A stretch of 64,000 nucleotides of DNA from assembly GCA_946800325.1 (NCBI GenBank), contig OX326959.1, positions 37,066,908 through 37,130,907 on the forward strand. Reading direction: 5' to 3'. Made by a program: the position numbers and the translations under genes. The notes below the pieces were generated by a model. That model was not told the origin of the DNA. It saw only the letters and a program-made list of their open reading frames with translations, and did no database searches. The DNA is from Luzula sylvatica (Eukaryota; Streptophyta; Magnoliopsida; Poales; Juncaceae). Below, piece after piece: positions 49,021-61,442 of the stretch (its first letter is position 1; every line of letters starts with the position of its first letter).

Positions 49021-49745
49021 GTAGAAATAAAACGAAAAGCAATTTTACAAACTAAATTGTGTTTTACACTCATCTAGTGTTCGATGTCAGTAGTAGTCGT
49101 AAAGTGTTCGAAGTATCATGCTTATAATTGTTCGATATATTTATTAAGAGATTTTGTACTCGAGTTGTATTGGTCCCTGGGACATTCAAAATCTCGAGGC
49201 CGGGCTTGCTTGATATATGTACCAGAGTTTGAATCCACTGGTAAAAGTACGAGATTGGATCGAGAGTACGAAGGGGATTATAATTGTGTTTCATCCGGAT
49301 TTAAACACAAAACTAGTTTAATGGCAAGTTAACATATCTAACCGATTCAATTCGTACGATTCTCTTCGACCAGATCAATCAATACTCATAGAAAACACAA
49401 GGCACCGACCACATCTAACATTGGTTGGAATAAAATTTCGTCATTTTACTTGGCGAAACACAGTTGTTTCGCCAACTCAGATGGCGAAACAGATTAAATT
49501 GTTTTTACAAAGTAAAAAAAGTAAATTTTTTTTTAATTAACCTACTCCATAAACCTCAAATCCTAATCCATTTGCATTTGAATCCTCCAGTTTAAACATC
49601 ATTGAATCCGCCATTATAAACATTATTGCAAAAAGTCTCTGGTTTTACCTCGTCTACACCCTCGATTCTTTTTTTTGTATTTGTATTCCAGTTCGTCGTC
49701 AAAGTTCGTTTCGGTGGTCGACTTGTGTAGGATATGAAGGTAGTA
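49021..49745. other. Intergenic stretch before the solo LTR
   Basis: Contains a GGCGAAACA-type repeat (49450-49490), which also appears just beyond the solo LTR near 54492. This is consistent with the LTR having split a single sequence. No gene. Confidence 0.45.
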
Positions 49746-51289
49746 TCTCTTGTTGGTTAATTCTAACCTAGAGGGGGGTGAATAGGTAATCCTAGTGTAC
49801 AATTTTCGTACTAAAGTATACAAATTCTTAATTGATGCGGAAGCTAAATAATATGAATTGAATGATGCAAATGCCGTATGAATTTGACACAAGAAGTTTG
49901 ATAGCGGAGTTCGGTAGGTGGTTGCTATGTAGCTTTAACTCACCGTCTACTTGCTTAATCGACCGATTCGATTAAATACAAGTACCTACGTCTCCGGGAA
50001 TGCCTTGCACCTTTTTCGGCTTTCGATTGAATTTCCAACTCACTCGTACAAGGTTTTGTTTAGATCGATTTACACGTTTTTCTATCGATCTATAGCGGGC
50101 TTTACAATCGTAGTACTAGCCTATTACACGTATCTAATACGAACTACGACGTGATCGGTCACGTGAGTTGGGAGTCGTATTTGATGGAAGATTTCGAAGG
50201 GAGATCTAGGATCTAGATTTGGTCTCAATTTATCAAGAGATTGGAAGATCAAGGCTAGGAGTTTCTCTCTTTTTGAATGGGGAATAATTTTCTAAAAGCT
50301 TGGAGAGAGAAAGGTATGAGTGGGTTCTATTTATATAACTCATAGAAACCACTCATCCTGTGTCAAAATTGCATAGTTCGTTCGAACGCACAATATAGTG
50401 TGGTCGAACGAACTGCAGTTTGAACTAGCCGTTTCAAATGAATTGTTCATAAACACGATGGGTTCGTTCGAACGAACATGGATTAGTTCACAGTTCGTTC
50501 TATGAATCTTGAACGAACCATGAAGGTTCGTTCACTACAACACATCTGATTTTTAGGGTCGTGCCGCCCCTAAAATGTGCTCTTTATTGGGTCGGGCCGC
50601 CCCAATAACGCTTTTGGGTCGGTCAGAACAGGGTCAGCCCGCCCCTATAGTTCAAAATGTTGGGTCAGCCCGCCCCAATAATTATTGGGTCTGCCACGAC
50701 CGTCCCTGTAACGCTGTTGGGTCGTCCTTTTTTTGGGTCGGCCCGCCCCTAACTGCAGGGTCGGCCCGCCCCAACCTTGCTGACCGCCCCAATAGCATTA
50801 GGGTCGGCCCGCCCCAACCCCCTGACCGCCCCAATAGCATTAGGGTCGGCCCGCCCCAACACCCTGACCGCCGCAATAGCATTAGGGTCGGCCCGCCCCA
50901 ACCCCCCTGACCGCCCCAATAGAATTAGGGTCGGCCCGCCCCAACCCCCTGACCGCCCCAATAGAATTAGGGTCGGCCCGCCCCAACTTCTCACCGCCCC
51001 AATAACTGCCTCTTTATTATCCCCCTCCCACAGCACTTAGCGAACTTTCCCCTCTCGCGCCCTCATCTCCCCTCTCTCCCGCCCTCATCTCCTCTCTCTC
51101 CCTCGCAGACGCCCTCAATCCTCACCAAGCTCTCGTCCTCGAATCTTTTTCTTCCTCGATTTGAATATGGCAACTGAAGAATACGGATGAGTCTACTTCG
51201 ATTTCAGATTTTTATTTGAAGGTATCATTTTTTTTTGCTAGTTTATTTTTGTTCAATCCAGTGTAGAAATCTATTTTTGTCGTGGAAAT

Positions 51290-51895
51290 CTGTTCTAGTG
51301 TGGAATTTGTTTTTGATAGTAATTTGAAGTTATATACGATTTCAGATCTGTTTTTGTTTCAATTTTTTTGACTGTTTTTTAAAGCTGGTAGGATTTAATT
51401 TTTCGGGGTTCAAAAATTTGGGGTTAATTTTTTGTTTTTCAAATCTGGCAGGTTTTAATTTTTTGTTTTTGAAATTTGGCAGGTTTTAATTTTTTGTTCT
51501 AGTGTGGAAAATTTTTTTGCTAGTAAAAAGAGAACCATATACGATTTCAGATCTGTTTTTGTTCCAATTTTTTGACTGTTTTTTTAAGCTGGCAGGATTT
51601 AATTTTTCGGGGTTCAAAAATTTGGGGTTAATTTTTTGTTTTTCAAATCTGGCAGGTTTTATTTTTTTGTTTTTGAAATCTGGCAGGTTTTAATTTCTTG
51701 TTCTAGTGTGGAAACTTTTTTTGCTAGTAAAAAGAGAACTATATACGATTTCAGATCTGTTTTTGTTGCAAGTTTTTTGACTGTTTTTTAAAGCTGGCAG
51801 GATTTAATTTTTCGGGGTTCAAAAATTTGGGGTTAATTTTTTGTTTTTCAAATCTGGCAGGTTTTAAATTTTCGGAGGTTTTTTGGAAGCAAGAA
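51290..51895. repeat. Three 204-bp tandem repeats inside the CACTA element
   Basis: ACGATTTCAGATCTG occurs at 51337, 51541 and 51745, exactly 204 bp apart. Each unit includes TTTTTCGGGGTTCAAAAATT and AATCTGGCAGGTTTTA. Units are near identical. Confidence 0.92.
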
Positions 51896-52492
51896 GAAGA
51901 CTAGGACTCGAGGATAGACGAGGCGAGAAGAGACAATTTAGGGTTAATATATTTTTTGTATGTTAGGAATAATAATAATTTAGGGTTAATATATTTTATT
52001 TAAAAATGTGGCAGGTTAGAAACGGGAGGATATACGAGGCGAGAAGAGAAGTTAGTATTTCGGCATATTTTTGTGGACTAAGGTGAACGATTTAAATTTA
52101 AACAATTTGGTTGTATTGTTTAATATTTGAAATATGATTTAGGATTAATATTAATTTAGGGTTAATTTAGGTTTTTTTTGGAAGCGAGAAGAGAACTATA
52201 TACGAGGCGAGAAGAGACAAGTTATTTTCGGAAGATTTCGTTGGACTAAGGCGAGAAGAGACAAGTTATTTTTTTCAAGTTGATTCATAATTTCAAAATT
52301 TTGAATTTGAAATGCAGATATCCATTCCAACCACCAAATGTGACATTTTTAAAACTGTTTTAAGTATTAATATTTGCTGTTCTTTTCAATGAGGATATGG
52401 ATCCCCCACTTCTCGACAAACAGTTGGACGATCGGCTCGGACGCTCTCTATTCTCTCTTCTCGCCTGATTTCTCTCTTTGCGGTAATTTCTT

Positions 52493-52651
<159 letters not shown>

Positions 52652-53582
52652 GAATTAGGGTTTACTGTTTTCTTTCGCTCTCTATTCGAGCCCTGGAGCA
52701 AGCCTCAAATAGGTTTGTAATTATTTTCTTCGTAGATTTTATTACAAATTTTCAAAAAGGGTAATTTGGTAAATTGGCAAATCATTTTGTTTATTCTTTT
52801 ATTTCAGTATACAAAACTGGATATTTCATTTTGTATGGCAAGGAGCTCGATTTAAAACTACCAAACATGTCTAAACAGTGGTACGCATAACATTATCCCG
52901 TTTCCTTCCAAAATAAAGAAGTAATAATTTCACAAATACCCCTCTAAAATTATATATTCAAAAAGGGTAATTTTTAGTCATTTTTTCATTGCTTTTTTGT
53001 TGTTTTCAAATATTTTTTTAGGGTTTTTAATTAAGTATCTCTTCACAGATTTTTTGTTAAATACTTCTATTAATTTATTTTCAAATTATAGTACTAATCA
53101 TTTATTTTGATATTTGATTTTTTGTTAAATACTTCCATTAATTTATTACCTAAGGATAAATATGATGTTTTTATATTTCGAATGATTAATGTAATATTTT
53201 GGGTTTTAGAATGGTAAAAATGTAAATTCTTCTTTATTAATTGTTTGTGTTTTATTTTTAGGAATAGATGGGTTAATTGAAAGATGATGAGGATGGTGGT
53301 TGGCTACTGAGGAGGGGCCATGGAGGGAGGTGGTAATTTGTAATTTGTAATTTGATTTTGTATTTATAATTTGTATCGTCGGAAAATATATGGAATTTGT
53401 TGTTGATATACTTTTTGCTACTGATGGGTTAATATACTTTTTGCTATTGATGTGTGTTTGTAATTTGTAATTTGATTTTGTATTTGTAATTTGTATCGTC
53501 GGAAAGTATATGTTTGTGTATTTTGTATCATCGAGAAATATATGTTTGTGTATTTTGTATCATGGATTTAAAAAAATATATG

Positions 53583-53583
<1 letters not shown>

Positions 53584-53631
<48 letters not shown>
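53584..53631. repeat. (TA)n microsatellite
   Basis: A TA run inside the right part of the CACTA element. Confidence 0.95.
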
Positions 53632-53632
<1 letters not shown>

Positions 53633-54689
53633 AAATTAAAAAAATATTAATAAATACTATTAGGGTCGGCCAGCCCCATTAGCTGACGCGTCAGTACTGA
53701 CAGTACTATTTCTGCTGTGAATTGACAGATGGTTATAGGGTCGGCCCGCCCCATTAAATACCGCCCCAAAAACGTTATAGGGTCGGCCCGCCCCTGACAG
53801 GAACGCAGCTTTTAGGGACACCCATTTAGGGTCGCCTCACCGACCCAATAACCTATAGGGGCGGTTTTGAGGCCTTATTGGGTCAGTTTTGGCCGCCCCA
53901 ATAGGCCAGGTATGTTGTAGTGGTTCGAACGAACAGTTTAATACGTTCGAACGAACATGGATTAGTTCACAGTTCGTTCTATGAATCTGGAACGAACCAT
54001 GAAGGTTCGTTCGAACGAACTATTGATTGTGTTTATTTTTTCACATTACCAGAATTAGGTTCGTTCGAACCTGTTGTGTTTATTAGTTCGAATTGAAGGT
54101 TCATTTGAACGCACAGTGTGGTTCGTTCGAACGAACCATAATCTGGTATGGTGATTCACCATTTTCCATTTCATCATGTTTTGAATGTATCCTTTGATCT
54201 TGATAAATATGAGATGTTCTTTGGAATACCTAGGGTTTATTTTGGTGATCCCAACTCACGGAAGGTTTCAACATCTTGGATTCTTCAATCGTCTTGACGC
54301 CTTTCCTTTCTTGATGATTTGTGTCTTCTTTTAGTCTTGAATGATCTTCGCGGTCCTCCACTTGTGTTTCTTTTGATCATCCTTAATACGTTGTACTTAT
54401 TTCTCCTACAAGTTGTTCTTAACACAAACCGTTAGTATTGATAGTTGTTTTGATATAATCAAACCGTAGGATATTTGGATCAACATCTCTTGGCGAAATA
54501 AATTAGTCAGCCAGGTCCCCACACAGCCTCGATCGCAAAAGAACTCGCAAAACTTGAAATAATGAGAAAAAAGAAAAAAAAGACTACATGTTGAGAGGAA
54601 GAGGTCAAGGTTTTATCAGCATGAATCCTAACCAACTCTGTTCGAGTCAGTACCCGTCAGGAACGGATATTCCCCAGCTCACCGACATC

Positions 54690-55215
54690 TAGGGGTGTTC
54701 ATTCGGTCGGTTCGGTTTAAACCGAACCGAATAAGGTCAAACCGATTTGAACCGAACCGAATAAAATTCAATCCGAACTGAACCGTTTAACACTTGAACC
54801 AATTAAAAACCGAACCGAATAAACCAAATTGTTATTCGGTTTATTTGATTGAACCGAATAAGAAGCATTATAATTTTTAAATAAAAGTAAATTACTAAAA
54901 AAGTTTATATTTTAATTATCAAAAAGATATAAATTAATACTATAAAATATAATTATATTAATTTATAAGATTATCATATGATTTTTGTTATATTTAAGTA
55001 TTAACATATTAAAGAAATGTAAAAATGAAATGTTATTCGGTCGGTTCGGTTTAATTGATTTTTCAAATTTCAAAACCGAACCGAACCAAATAAACCAAAC
55101 AATATCATTTTTTGAACCAAACCGAACCACATAGACCGAAAAACCGAACCAATTAAACCGAATTCGACCGGTTCGGTTCGGTATCCGAATAAACCGAACA
55201 GTTTGAACACCCCTA
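54690..55215. mobile_element. hAT-like element with TAGGGGTGTTCA ends (526 bp)
   Basis: Begins TAGGGGTGTTCATTCGGTCG and ends TTTGAACACCCCTA. Flanks CCGACATC (54682-54689) and CTAACATC (55216-55223) match at 6 of 8. Both subterminal zones are dense in AACCGAACCGAATAA and its inverse; the middle is AT-rich. Non-coding. Confidence 0.78.
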
Positions 55216-55345
55216 CTAACATCTCCAGCAACAAAATTGCACTATTCTATTTTCTTTGCTTACTGATTCATTTCTACATTGGTGTTCTTTTACATGTGAA
55301 ATGCTTTTTACTTGTGTTGGAGACACAATTTACATGTGTTCTACT

Positions 55346-55915
55346 CTATTTTGTGCAGATACTTCAAAAATCAAGCCGTATCGTATCAAATACCGTTACT
55401 CGTCGAATACTCGTTGGATACGCATCGGATACTTCACGTGGCGTATCCGAATATTTTATTTCGAAATAATAACGAATACTTTTCGGATACTTCCGGATAC
55501 TTGTCGGATACCTCTAACGTATAAATAAAAATAAATGTCGGATACTTGAATTAAGTAAAAATAAATGTCGGATACCTCTAACGTATAAATAAAAATAAAT
55601 GTCGGATACTTCCGGATACTTGTCGGATACTTGAAAAATAAAAATAAAAATTTGAAATCGAAATAAATGAGTAATACATACAAGTAAATAACTAAATATA
55701 ACAAGCATTTACTTAAAAAAAAGTTATTTCTGTAAAAACAAATTTTAAATATATTTTATGTCAAATATATAATATATAAAAATATTAAATATATAAATAA
55801 TAAAATATTATATATAATAGACGTATCGTGTTCTATGTTTTTTTTGAAAATTGACATATCGTCGTATTCGTGTCTTGTCGGATACGATATCCGTATCCGT
55901 ATTCGTGCAACATAG
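55346..55915. mobile_element. Short hAT-like MITE of the CTATGTTG family, inverted orientation
   Basis: Left end CTATTTTGTGCAGATACTTC, right end GTATTCGTGCAACATAG. Flanks GTTCTACT (55338-55345) and GTTTTACT (55916-55923) match at 7 of 8. The interior aligns in reverse with 62988-63496, plus an extra tandem of AACGTATAAATAAAAATAAA units near 55515-55600. Confidence 0.8.
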
Positions 55916-56060
55916 GTTTTACTTGAGAAATATCATGTATAAATAAAGTACAAATTGGTAAATATCAAGGACATAATTGCAAAAAAGAAAATTAATAAGT
56001 AATGCGAAGCCTTTGATTGTTTTGGGCCAGTAAGGCCGGTTCACATTGAAAGCATTTTAA

Positions 56061-56070
56061 TCCCACCTGC
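56061..56070 (+). promoter_or_regulatory. Candidate snRNA upstream sequence element
   Basis: TCCCACCTGC lies 74 bp before the U2 start. Plant snRNA genes use an RTCCCACATCG-like USE at about this distance. Seven core bases fit. Confidence 0.55.
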
Positions 56071-56101
56071 ATTAAAATTAGCTATGATATAGAGAAGCTA
56101 A

Positions 56102-56110
56102 TATAAATAA
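56102..56110 (+). promoter_or_regulatory. TATA box of the U2 gene
   Basis: TATAAATAA sits about 33 bp before the U2 start and about 31 bp after the USE. Wide USE-TATA spacing is the known hallmark of Pol II-type plant snRNA promoters. Confidence 0.65.
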
Positions 56111-56134
56111 GGAGACTAATGCGCTCAACAATTC

Positions 56135-56332
56135 ATACCTTTCTCGGCCTTTTGGCTAAGATCAAGTGTAGTATCTGTTCTTATCAGTTTAATATCTGAT
56201 ATGTGGACCATGTGTTCACAACGATATTAAATTTATTTTATATGGGGGAGAGTTCATCACAGTAGCTTGCTATTGGAGCTCTCGCGCGTCGTCCTTGCGT
56301 TGCACTACTGCATGGGCCTGGCATACCCCTAT
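56135..56332 (+). ncRNA. U2: U2 spliceosomal snRNA
   Basis: The first ~67 nt (ATACCTTTCTCGGCCTTTTG..., GTAGTATCTGTTCTTATCAG) match the universal U2 5' half, including the GUAGUA branch-site pairing sequence. The IIa stem is kept as TGTGGAC/GTTCACA despite differing from the usual GTGGGCC/GGCCCAC, so changes are paired. An Sm-like AATTTATTTTATATGGGG follows, then CAGTAGCTTGC and the stem-IV loop TGCGTTGCACTACTGC closed by GTCC/GGGC. The 3' end is taken at CCCCTATC. Length 198 nt fits plant U2 (about 196). The USE and TATA support a real gene, but the 3' half is diverged, so a minor variant or a young pseudogene is possible. Confidence 0.88.
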
Positions 56333-57288
56333 CAATTGAAATTTAAAATTACTAGTGTATGCCTCGCTCCGCTTGGTCATAATTTTTTTATCATTATTTT
56401 AACATGTATTTTTTCAACATTAGTATTTATTTTTTCATTGAACTTGAATTAAGTATAATTAAGGGTATATTTTTTTCCATTGCACTTACAATGTTGCTAC
56501 AAAGTTAATTACATATACATTCATTGATTTTTTTGGAAAAATTAGAAAAAATTTCTAATCGTTACATACATGACACATGCGACAATGTGTAACCACTATA
56601 ATACTAAAATTGCAATGAAATAATATATAATTTTTTGAGCAATAGTAGGAAACATTTTTTTTAATGTTATTTAATGTATTTTCTCAATTAGGTACATCTT
56701 CTTTATTATGTAAATGGTAATTTTTTTTCATACTTAAACATGACATATATATGCAGTTCAAAATTTCCTCAAATTACCCTACTTAATTTTAATATTGTTT
56801 ACATTCTTTTTTTGCAAAATAAAAAAGTTTAATTGTGGGCCTATGCTTGAATAATATTGGCCTAAATTGTATAATATATTTGAAGGTTGTTAAAAAATAT
56901 TGAAGTTTTTTAGTTCATGTAAAATTTATCAAATCAATGCAAATTATATTATATTTAATATATTCTTTTCAATATTTTTTTTTAATGTATCTTTCATAAT
57001 GTACATAGGTCTTTTTAATTTGTACTTTAAGATGGTTTTAATAATTACATAATATTTTTTTTTCATATATCATAGTTACTTAGGTTTTGTAGAGAGACAT
57101 GCAGACATATCGCAGAGAAACTTGTATTAAAACATTATTATAATTATTAAGTATTAAAAATATTTAATCAAAAATTTGTGTAGAAAGATATAAAATTCAA
57201 AATTATATTATGAAATATACATTACAAAAAGAATCTAGAACATGCAACGCGCACAATTCATTTTTATATTATATATTATATTATTATG
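56333..57288. other. AT-rich stretch downstream of U2
   Basis: No gene. Near 56351-56376 a CTAGT next to GCCTCGCTCCGC could be a Helitron 3' end read on the minus strand; the hairpin is weak. Confidence 0.4.
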
Positions 57289-57515
57289 GAAAAAGTCTGA
57301 TTTTGCCCCCCCATCAATTACCAAAATGTTCAAGTTGCCCCCTCACTTTTTTTTTTGCGCGTTTTTGCCCCCTAAACTTGTTATGTTTGTTCGTTGTGCC
57401 CCCTTCCGTCAAATAATGGTGCCCCCCAGTTACATGACCGTTAAATGATGACCCGATCCGTTAACCCGACCCATTAACCCGACCCGTTACTTAACCCCTC
57501 TCTTTCTGTCTCGCC

Positions 57516-57517
<2 letters not shown>

Positions 57518-57560
<43 letters not shown>

Positions 57561-57637
57561 CAGCTCTCTCTCTCTCTCACCCCTTCTCTCTCTCTCGCCA
57601 GCTCTCTCTCCATCTCTCTCTCGCCCACTCAGCAGCT

Positions 57638-57720
<83 letters not shown>

Positions 57721-57778
57721 CCACTCAGCAGCTCTCTCTCCATCTCTCTCTCCATCTCTCTCTCTCGCCCCCTTCTCT
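57518..57778. repeat. (CT)n tracts in the left arm of the Pack-MULE
   Basis: Interrupted CT runs with GCCAGC and CCACTCAGCAGC spacers. The mirror-image GA tract is at 58180-58390. Confidence 0.9.
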
Positions 57779-57790
57779 CTCTGTCTCTTT

Positions 57791-58095
57791 ACCCTCATCC
57801 AAACCGCGGCTCGCTCGGCGACCTCTTCAGCTACGCCTCCGGTGGCGGTGGCGGCGGCGGCTGTGGTGTCTAGGCGGTGGTACCACGAGAGAGTGGTCGA
57901 TCACTACAACCACCCTAGGAATGTCGGGTCGTTCGATAAGGACGATCGGACCATCGGAACGGGACTCGTCGGTGCCCCGGCTTGCGGTGATGTGATGAAG
58001 CTTCAGATCAAAGTCGATGAGAAATCGGGAAAGATTGTCGATGCTTGTTTCAAGGCCTTCGGTTGCGGATCCGCCATCGCCTCTTCTTCTGTTGG
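57791..58095 (+). pseudogene. ISU1: Captured exon 1 of ISU1/IscU (Fe-S scaffold), fragment
   Basis: The reading frame gives SRRWYHERVVDHYNHPRNVG, then FDKDDRTIGTGLVGAPACGD, VMKLQIKVDE and ACFKAFGCGSAIASSSVG. This is the N-terminal half of mitochondrial IscU with two of its three cluster-ligand cysteines (in APACGD and FGCGSA). The homology stops at a GTATGATA donor-like site (from 58097), where the gene's first intron is expected, so genomic DNA rather than cDNA was captured. The start codon region of the presequence and the C-terminal half (with the third cysteine) are missing. A GTG at 57842 is not a likely start. It cannot encode a working scaffold. Confidence 0.88.
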
Positions 58096-58179
58096 TATGA
58101 TATATTTGTTTGCCAATACTCAGGAAATTCAAAATTGAATTTTTGTGAAAATTAACTTGAATTTGTTTTTAGGGGTGAG

Positions 58180-58282
58180 CGAGAGAGAGAGAGAGCGAGA
58201 TGGCGAGAGACAGAGAAAGAAGGGGGGGCGAGAGAGAGCTGTCGAGAGAGAGAGATGGAGAGAGAGAGAGAGAGAGCTGGCG

Positions 58283-58372
<90 letters not shown>

Positions 58373-58390
58373 GGCGAGAGAGAAAGAGAG
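58180..58390. repeat. (GA)n tract in the right arm of the Pack-MULE
   Basis: Inverse of the CT tract in the left arm, with GAGAGCTGGCGAG spacers. Confidence 0.9.
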
Positions 58391-58607
58391 GGGTTAAGTA
58401 ACGGGTCGGGTTAATGGGTCGGGTTAACGGATCGGGTCAACATTTAACGGTCATGTAACTGGGGGGCACCATTATTTGACGGAAGGGGGCAAAACGAACA
58501 AACATAACAAGTTTAGGGGGCAAAAACGCGCAAAAAAAAAGTGAGGGGGCAACTTGAACATTTTGGTAATTGTTGGGGGGCAAAATCAGACTTTTTCCTA
58601 TTATTAT

Positions 58608-60070
58608 TAATTACAATATATGTCCGTATGGCATAACATACTCTTTACAATTTTGCTAGTGACATGATTTACCAACACCCTTATTTTGGACCAAACTTTG
58701 TGCAATTTTCTTGTGCCACATCATCATTTTTTCATCACTTTTTTTTAGCCATTAGATTATGATATGTGGCAAAATTTAGACCATTGATTAATCATGGATT
58801 TTTTATAAATATTTTCCTTTGTAGCCATTTAAATGTCCCTTATTTTACACTATATTTTAAGGATTCTTAGAAATCCACATCACCATAAATTAATGATGCG
58901 AACTATTATTATTGGTTAGGTTCATGTTAAACTAAGATTATTCAATTGTTTACCATTTCACATAAGATTACATGATCAAATGTGAATGCAATGGAAGATG
59001 AAAAGTTTATATATGTAATACTAATAACTTAATATGTGATATTATAAACATAACACACATAGTTGTATTATTTTTAGAATTTTAATTTTAAAAAGTCATC
59101 AATTATATTCGTTTTAATTTTCTCTTTATTTTGACATCCATATTAACATAGTTCATACACACCATTTTCCATAATTCTAATTTGTAAAAATAGAATGTAA
59201 AAAATGCAATGCAAAAAGTGTTTTTTTTACAAAATAAACTTTATTATTTATTCACATAATAGAATTTTAATATTAATTTTTATTTTTAAAAATTATAATC
59301 AAACAAATTTAATATTAAACCTTTTGAAAAATAATGAAAATAAAAAAAATTTATCCATCGAAATAATTTCTTAAATTTATAAACACTTATCAAATAATAT
59401 AATAATGTTATTTTTAAAAATATAAAATTTTAAAAGATCATATGATATAAAATTATTTATGTTTATGCTAAATTATTTTTTATATTGTTTACTAAATTAC
59501 TTTCACTATTTAGTTTGATATATTATTTATAATCTTATTTGCATTTTTAATCAATAACAAATTGTTAGTACTATATAATTAATGATATGTTACTACGTAT
59601 GTTGTATGATTCATTAATTTTATATTTGATAGTGTATGAAATATTGTGAAAAACAATGATATAATATTTGTTGTTATTTTTTTTTTTGTAAAATCGTGTT
59701 ATACCTTATATATTATTATTATATAATAACGTTAATATAAGTGTTATTATTTGATTAAGAAAATGAAACTTTTTTTCATCTGAATGTAAAATAATTGTAA
59801 ATCATATACATAATCATAGATAAATTAGTTAAAATAATTATATTATGAAATGGTATTATTATATTTATATGTACTTTGTATTATCTTGAAAAATATAATT
59901 AATGTTCTCGCTGCGTAGCGCGAGTATTCTCCTAGTCTTAATAAACTCTTACAATTATCTACTAACAGTAAAGACATCCTAGTTTGTTTTGTTGATTATT
60001 CTATTATTTCTTTCATTTTAAGATTGACCACATCATGACCGTCATGTTCTCAATATATTTGTGTTTTTCA
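58608..60070. other. AT-rich stretch
   Basis: No coding or RNA signal. Contains the candidate Helitron terminus at 59907-59935. Confidence 0.5.
59907..59935 (+). mobile_element. Candidate Helitron 3' terminus
   Basis: A hairpin-forming CTCGCTGCGTAGCGCGAG is followed eight bases later by CTAG and then T. Helitrons end with a short GC-rich hairpin, a few bases and CTRR, inserted before T. No 5' end (A/TC) could be assigned. Confidence 0.5.
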
Positions 60071-60546
60071 TTAATTTCGTGAATTAGCTTTGAGCCATTC
60101 CCATAGATTGTTTTTCGATTCTTCTATTGTTTCTTTGATTCCTAATTTATTTAAGCATTTCATGTTGTATTCACGTTGCGCAAAGAGATATTTTGTTGTT
60201 TCTAATTTCTGAGAACACAATACACATATGAATAATTCTAGCTTAATGATGTTTTGGTGTGGCCGTCATCTGTTTGCCAAATTTTCTTGGATTATGATTT
60301 TGTTTTCAAATGCAAATCATATGAATAATTCTATTTTGGGTGGTATTTTAAAATCGAAGATTTCGTCTGTCCATTCTAGCTTAATTCCGGAGTTTGTGAT
60401 GAAATTATACACCTTTTGTCTTGAATTTAAGGTTGTCCCTATTTAGTTTCCCGAAAAAGGTTTCGCCGTCTTGTGGTTTTTTGAGAATTTTGTAAATGCC
60501 AAATAGTTTGTTGATATCCTTGATAGAAAATATTTCTTTTATAAAA
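60071..60546 (-). pseudogene. LINE-type retroelement remnant (zf-RVT region)
   Basis: The minus strand reads KIPPKIELFI...NKIIIQENLANR...CVLCSQKLETTKYLFAQREY, then LWEWLKANSRN and a stop. This matches the zinc-finger region that follows reverse transcriptase in plant LINE-like elements (family pattern: PPK.K.FLW...LA.RG...C.LC...ET..HLF). Several stops interrupt it. It continues beyond the foldback insertion at 61443-61545. Confidence 0.68.
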
Positions 60547-61432
60547 GGAAAATTTTGAAAAAAACCCCTATCTTTTTTGGATATTCTAAAAAACCCCCTA
60601 TCTTTTTGGAAACTCCAAAAAAACCCCTCTAACAAATTTTTATTTTCAAATACCCCCCTAAAGGGGTTAAAACTAATCATGGATGGTGTTAAAATTTTTT
60701 TTTTGACCAAAATACACTTCTATTTTCATATGTATATTTTTGTTATTTTTTCATTAATTTTATTAGTTTTAAAAAAATTCATAAATAATTTTTAACATAT
60801 AATGATATCACAAAAATAAAATTATTAAATGTTGTGTTTGTATAATTTTAATATTTCATTTATTATTCGTGAAAAACTAACATCAGATAATAATAAAATA
60901 AACACCTTGAAAATATACTAAAAAAAAAATATTTCTTTAAACATCTATTTTAATTTTATTTTCGTCCTTCTTTTATGTATGATTTTAATAGATTCATGAT
61001 ATTTTAATTTTTAAATATTTACAAGGTGTTCTTTTAATATTGTTGTTCATATTATTATTATTTTTTTTATGTTATTTTTTCAATAAAATGTTATGAAAGT
61101 CAAATATATGTAATGTATGAAATATTAAAATTATATAAATATAACATATGACAATTATTTTTTTAAAAATATTATAAGCAAAAAAAAAATTAGGACTTTT
61201 TTAAAATTAATAAAAATAACAAAAACATTATTTTAATTACTAAATATGTAAAATGAAGGGTATTTTGGTCATAAAAAAATATTTAACACCATCCATAGTT
61301 AATTTTAACCCCATAGGGGGGGGGGGGTATTTGAAAATAAAAGTTTGGTAGAGGGTTTTTTTTGGAGTTTCCAAAAAGATAGGGGTTTTTTTAGAATATC
61401 CAAAAAAGATAGAGAGTTTTTTGAAAATTTCC
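60547..61432. mobile_element. Foldback Mutator-like MITE (886 bp) inside the LINE remnant
   Basis: Ends GGAAAATTTTGAAAAAAACC and its inverse, arms about 180 bp with CCCCTATCTTTTTTGGATAT. Flanks TTTTATAAAA (60537-60546) and CTTTATAAAA (61433-61442) match at 9 of 10. The LINE homology resumes right after it. Non-coding. Confidence 0.82.
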
Positions 61433-61442
61433 CTTTATAAAA

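Larger units (their letters stand above)
57298..58598. mobile_element. Pack-MULE (1301 bp) carrying an IscU/ISU1 exon
   Basis: Inverted arms of roughly 250 bp start GGAAAAAGTCTGATTTTGCC at both ends and include GGGCAAAAACGCGCAAAAAA, AACATAACAAGTTTAG and TTAACCCGACCC-type blocks. Perfect 9-bp target duplication TATTATTAT at 57289-57297 and 58599-58607. Long arms, 9-bp duplication and an internal piece of a host gene define a Pack-MULE. No transposase. Long CT/GA microsatellites lie at the inner edges of both arms. Confidence 0.9.

Noticed and set aside
50575..51040. Frames full of GRADP/SARPN repeats
   Set aside because: Translated CACTA subterminal repeats.
57842..58138. Intact small IscU gene starting at the GTG
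   Set aside because: No ATG start; it reads into the intron, lacks the C-terminal half with the third ligand cysteine, and sits inside a MULE.
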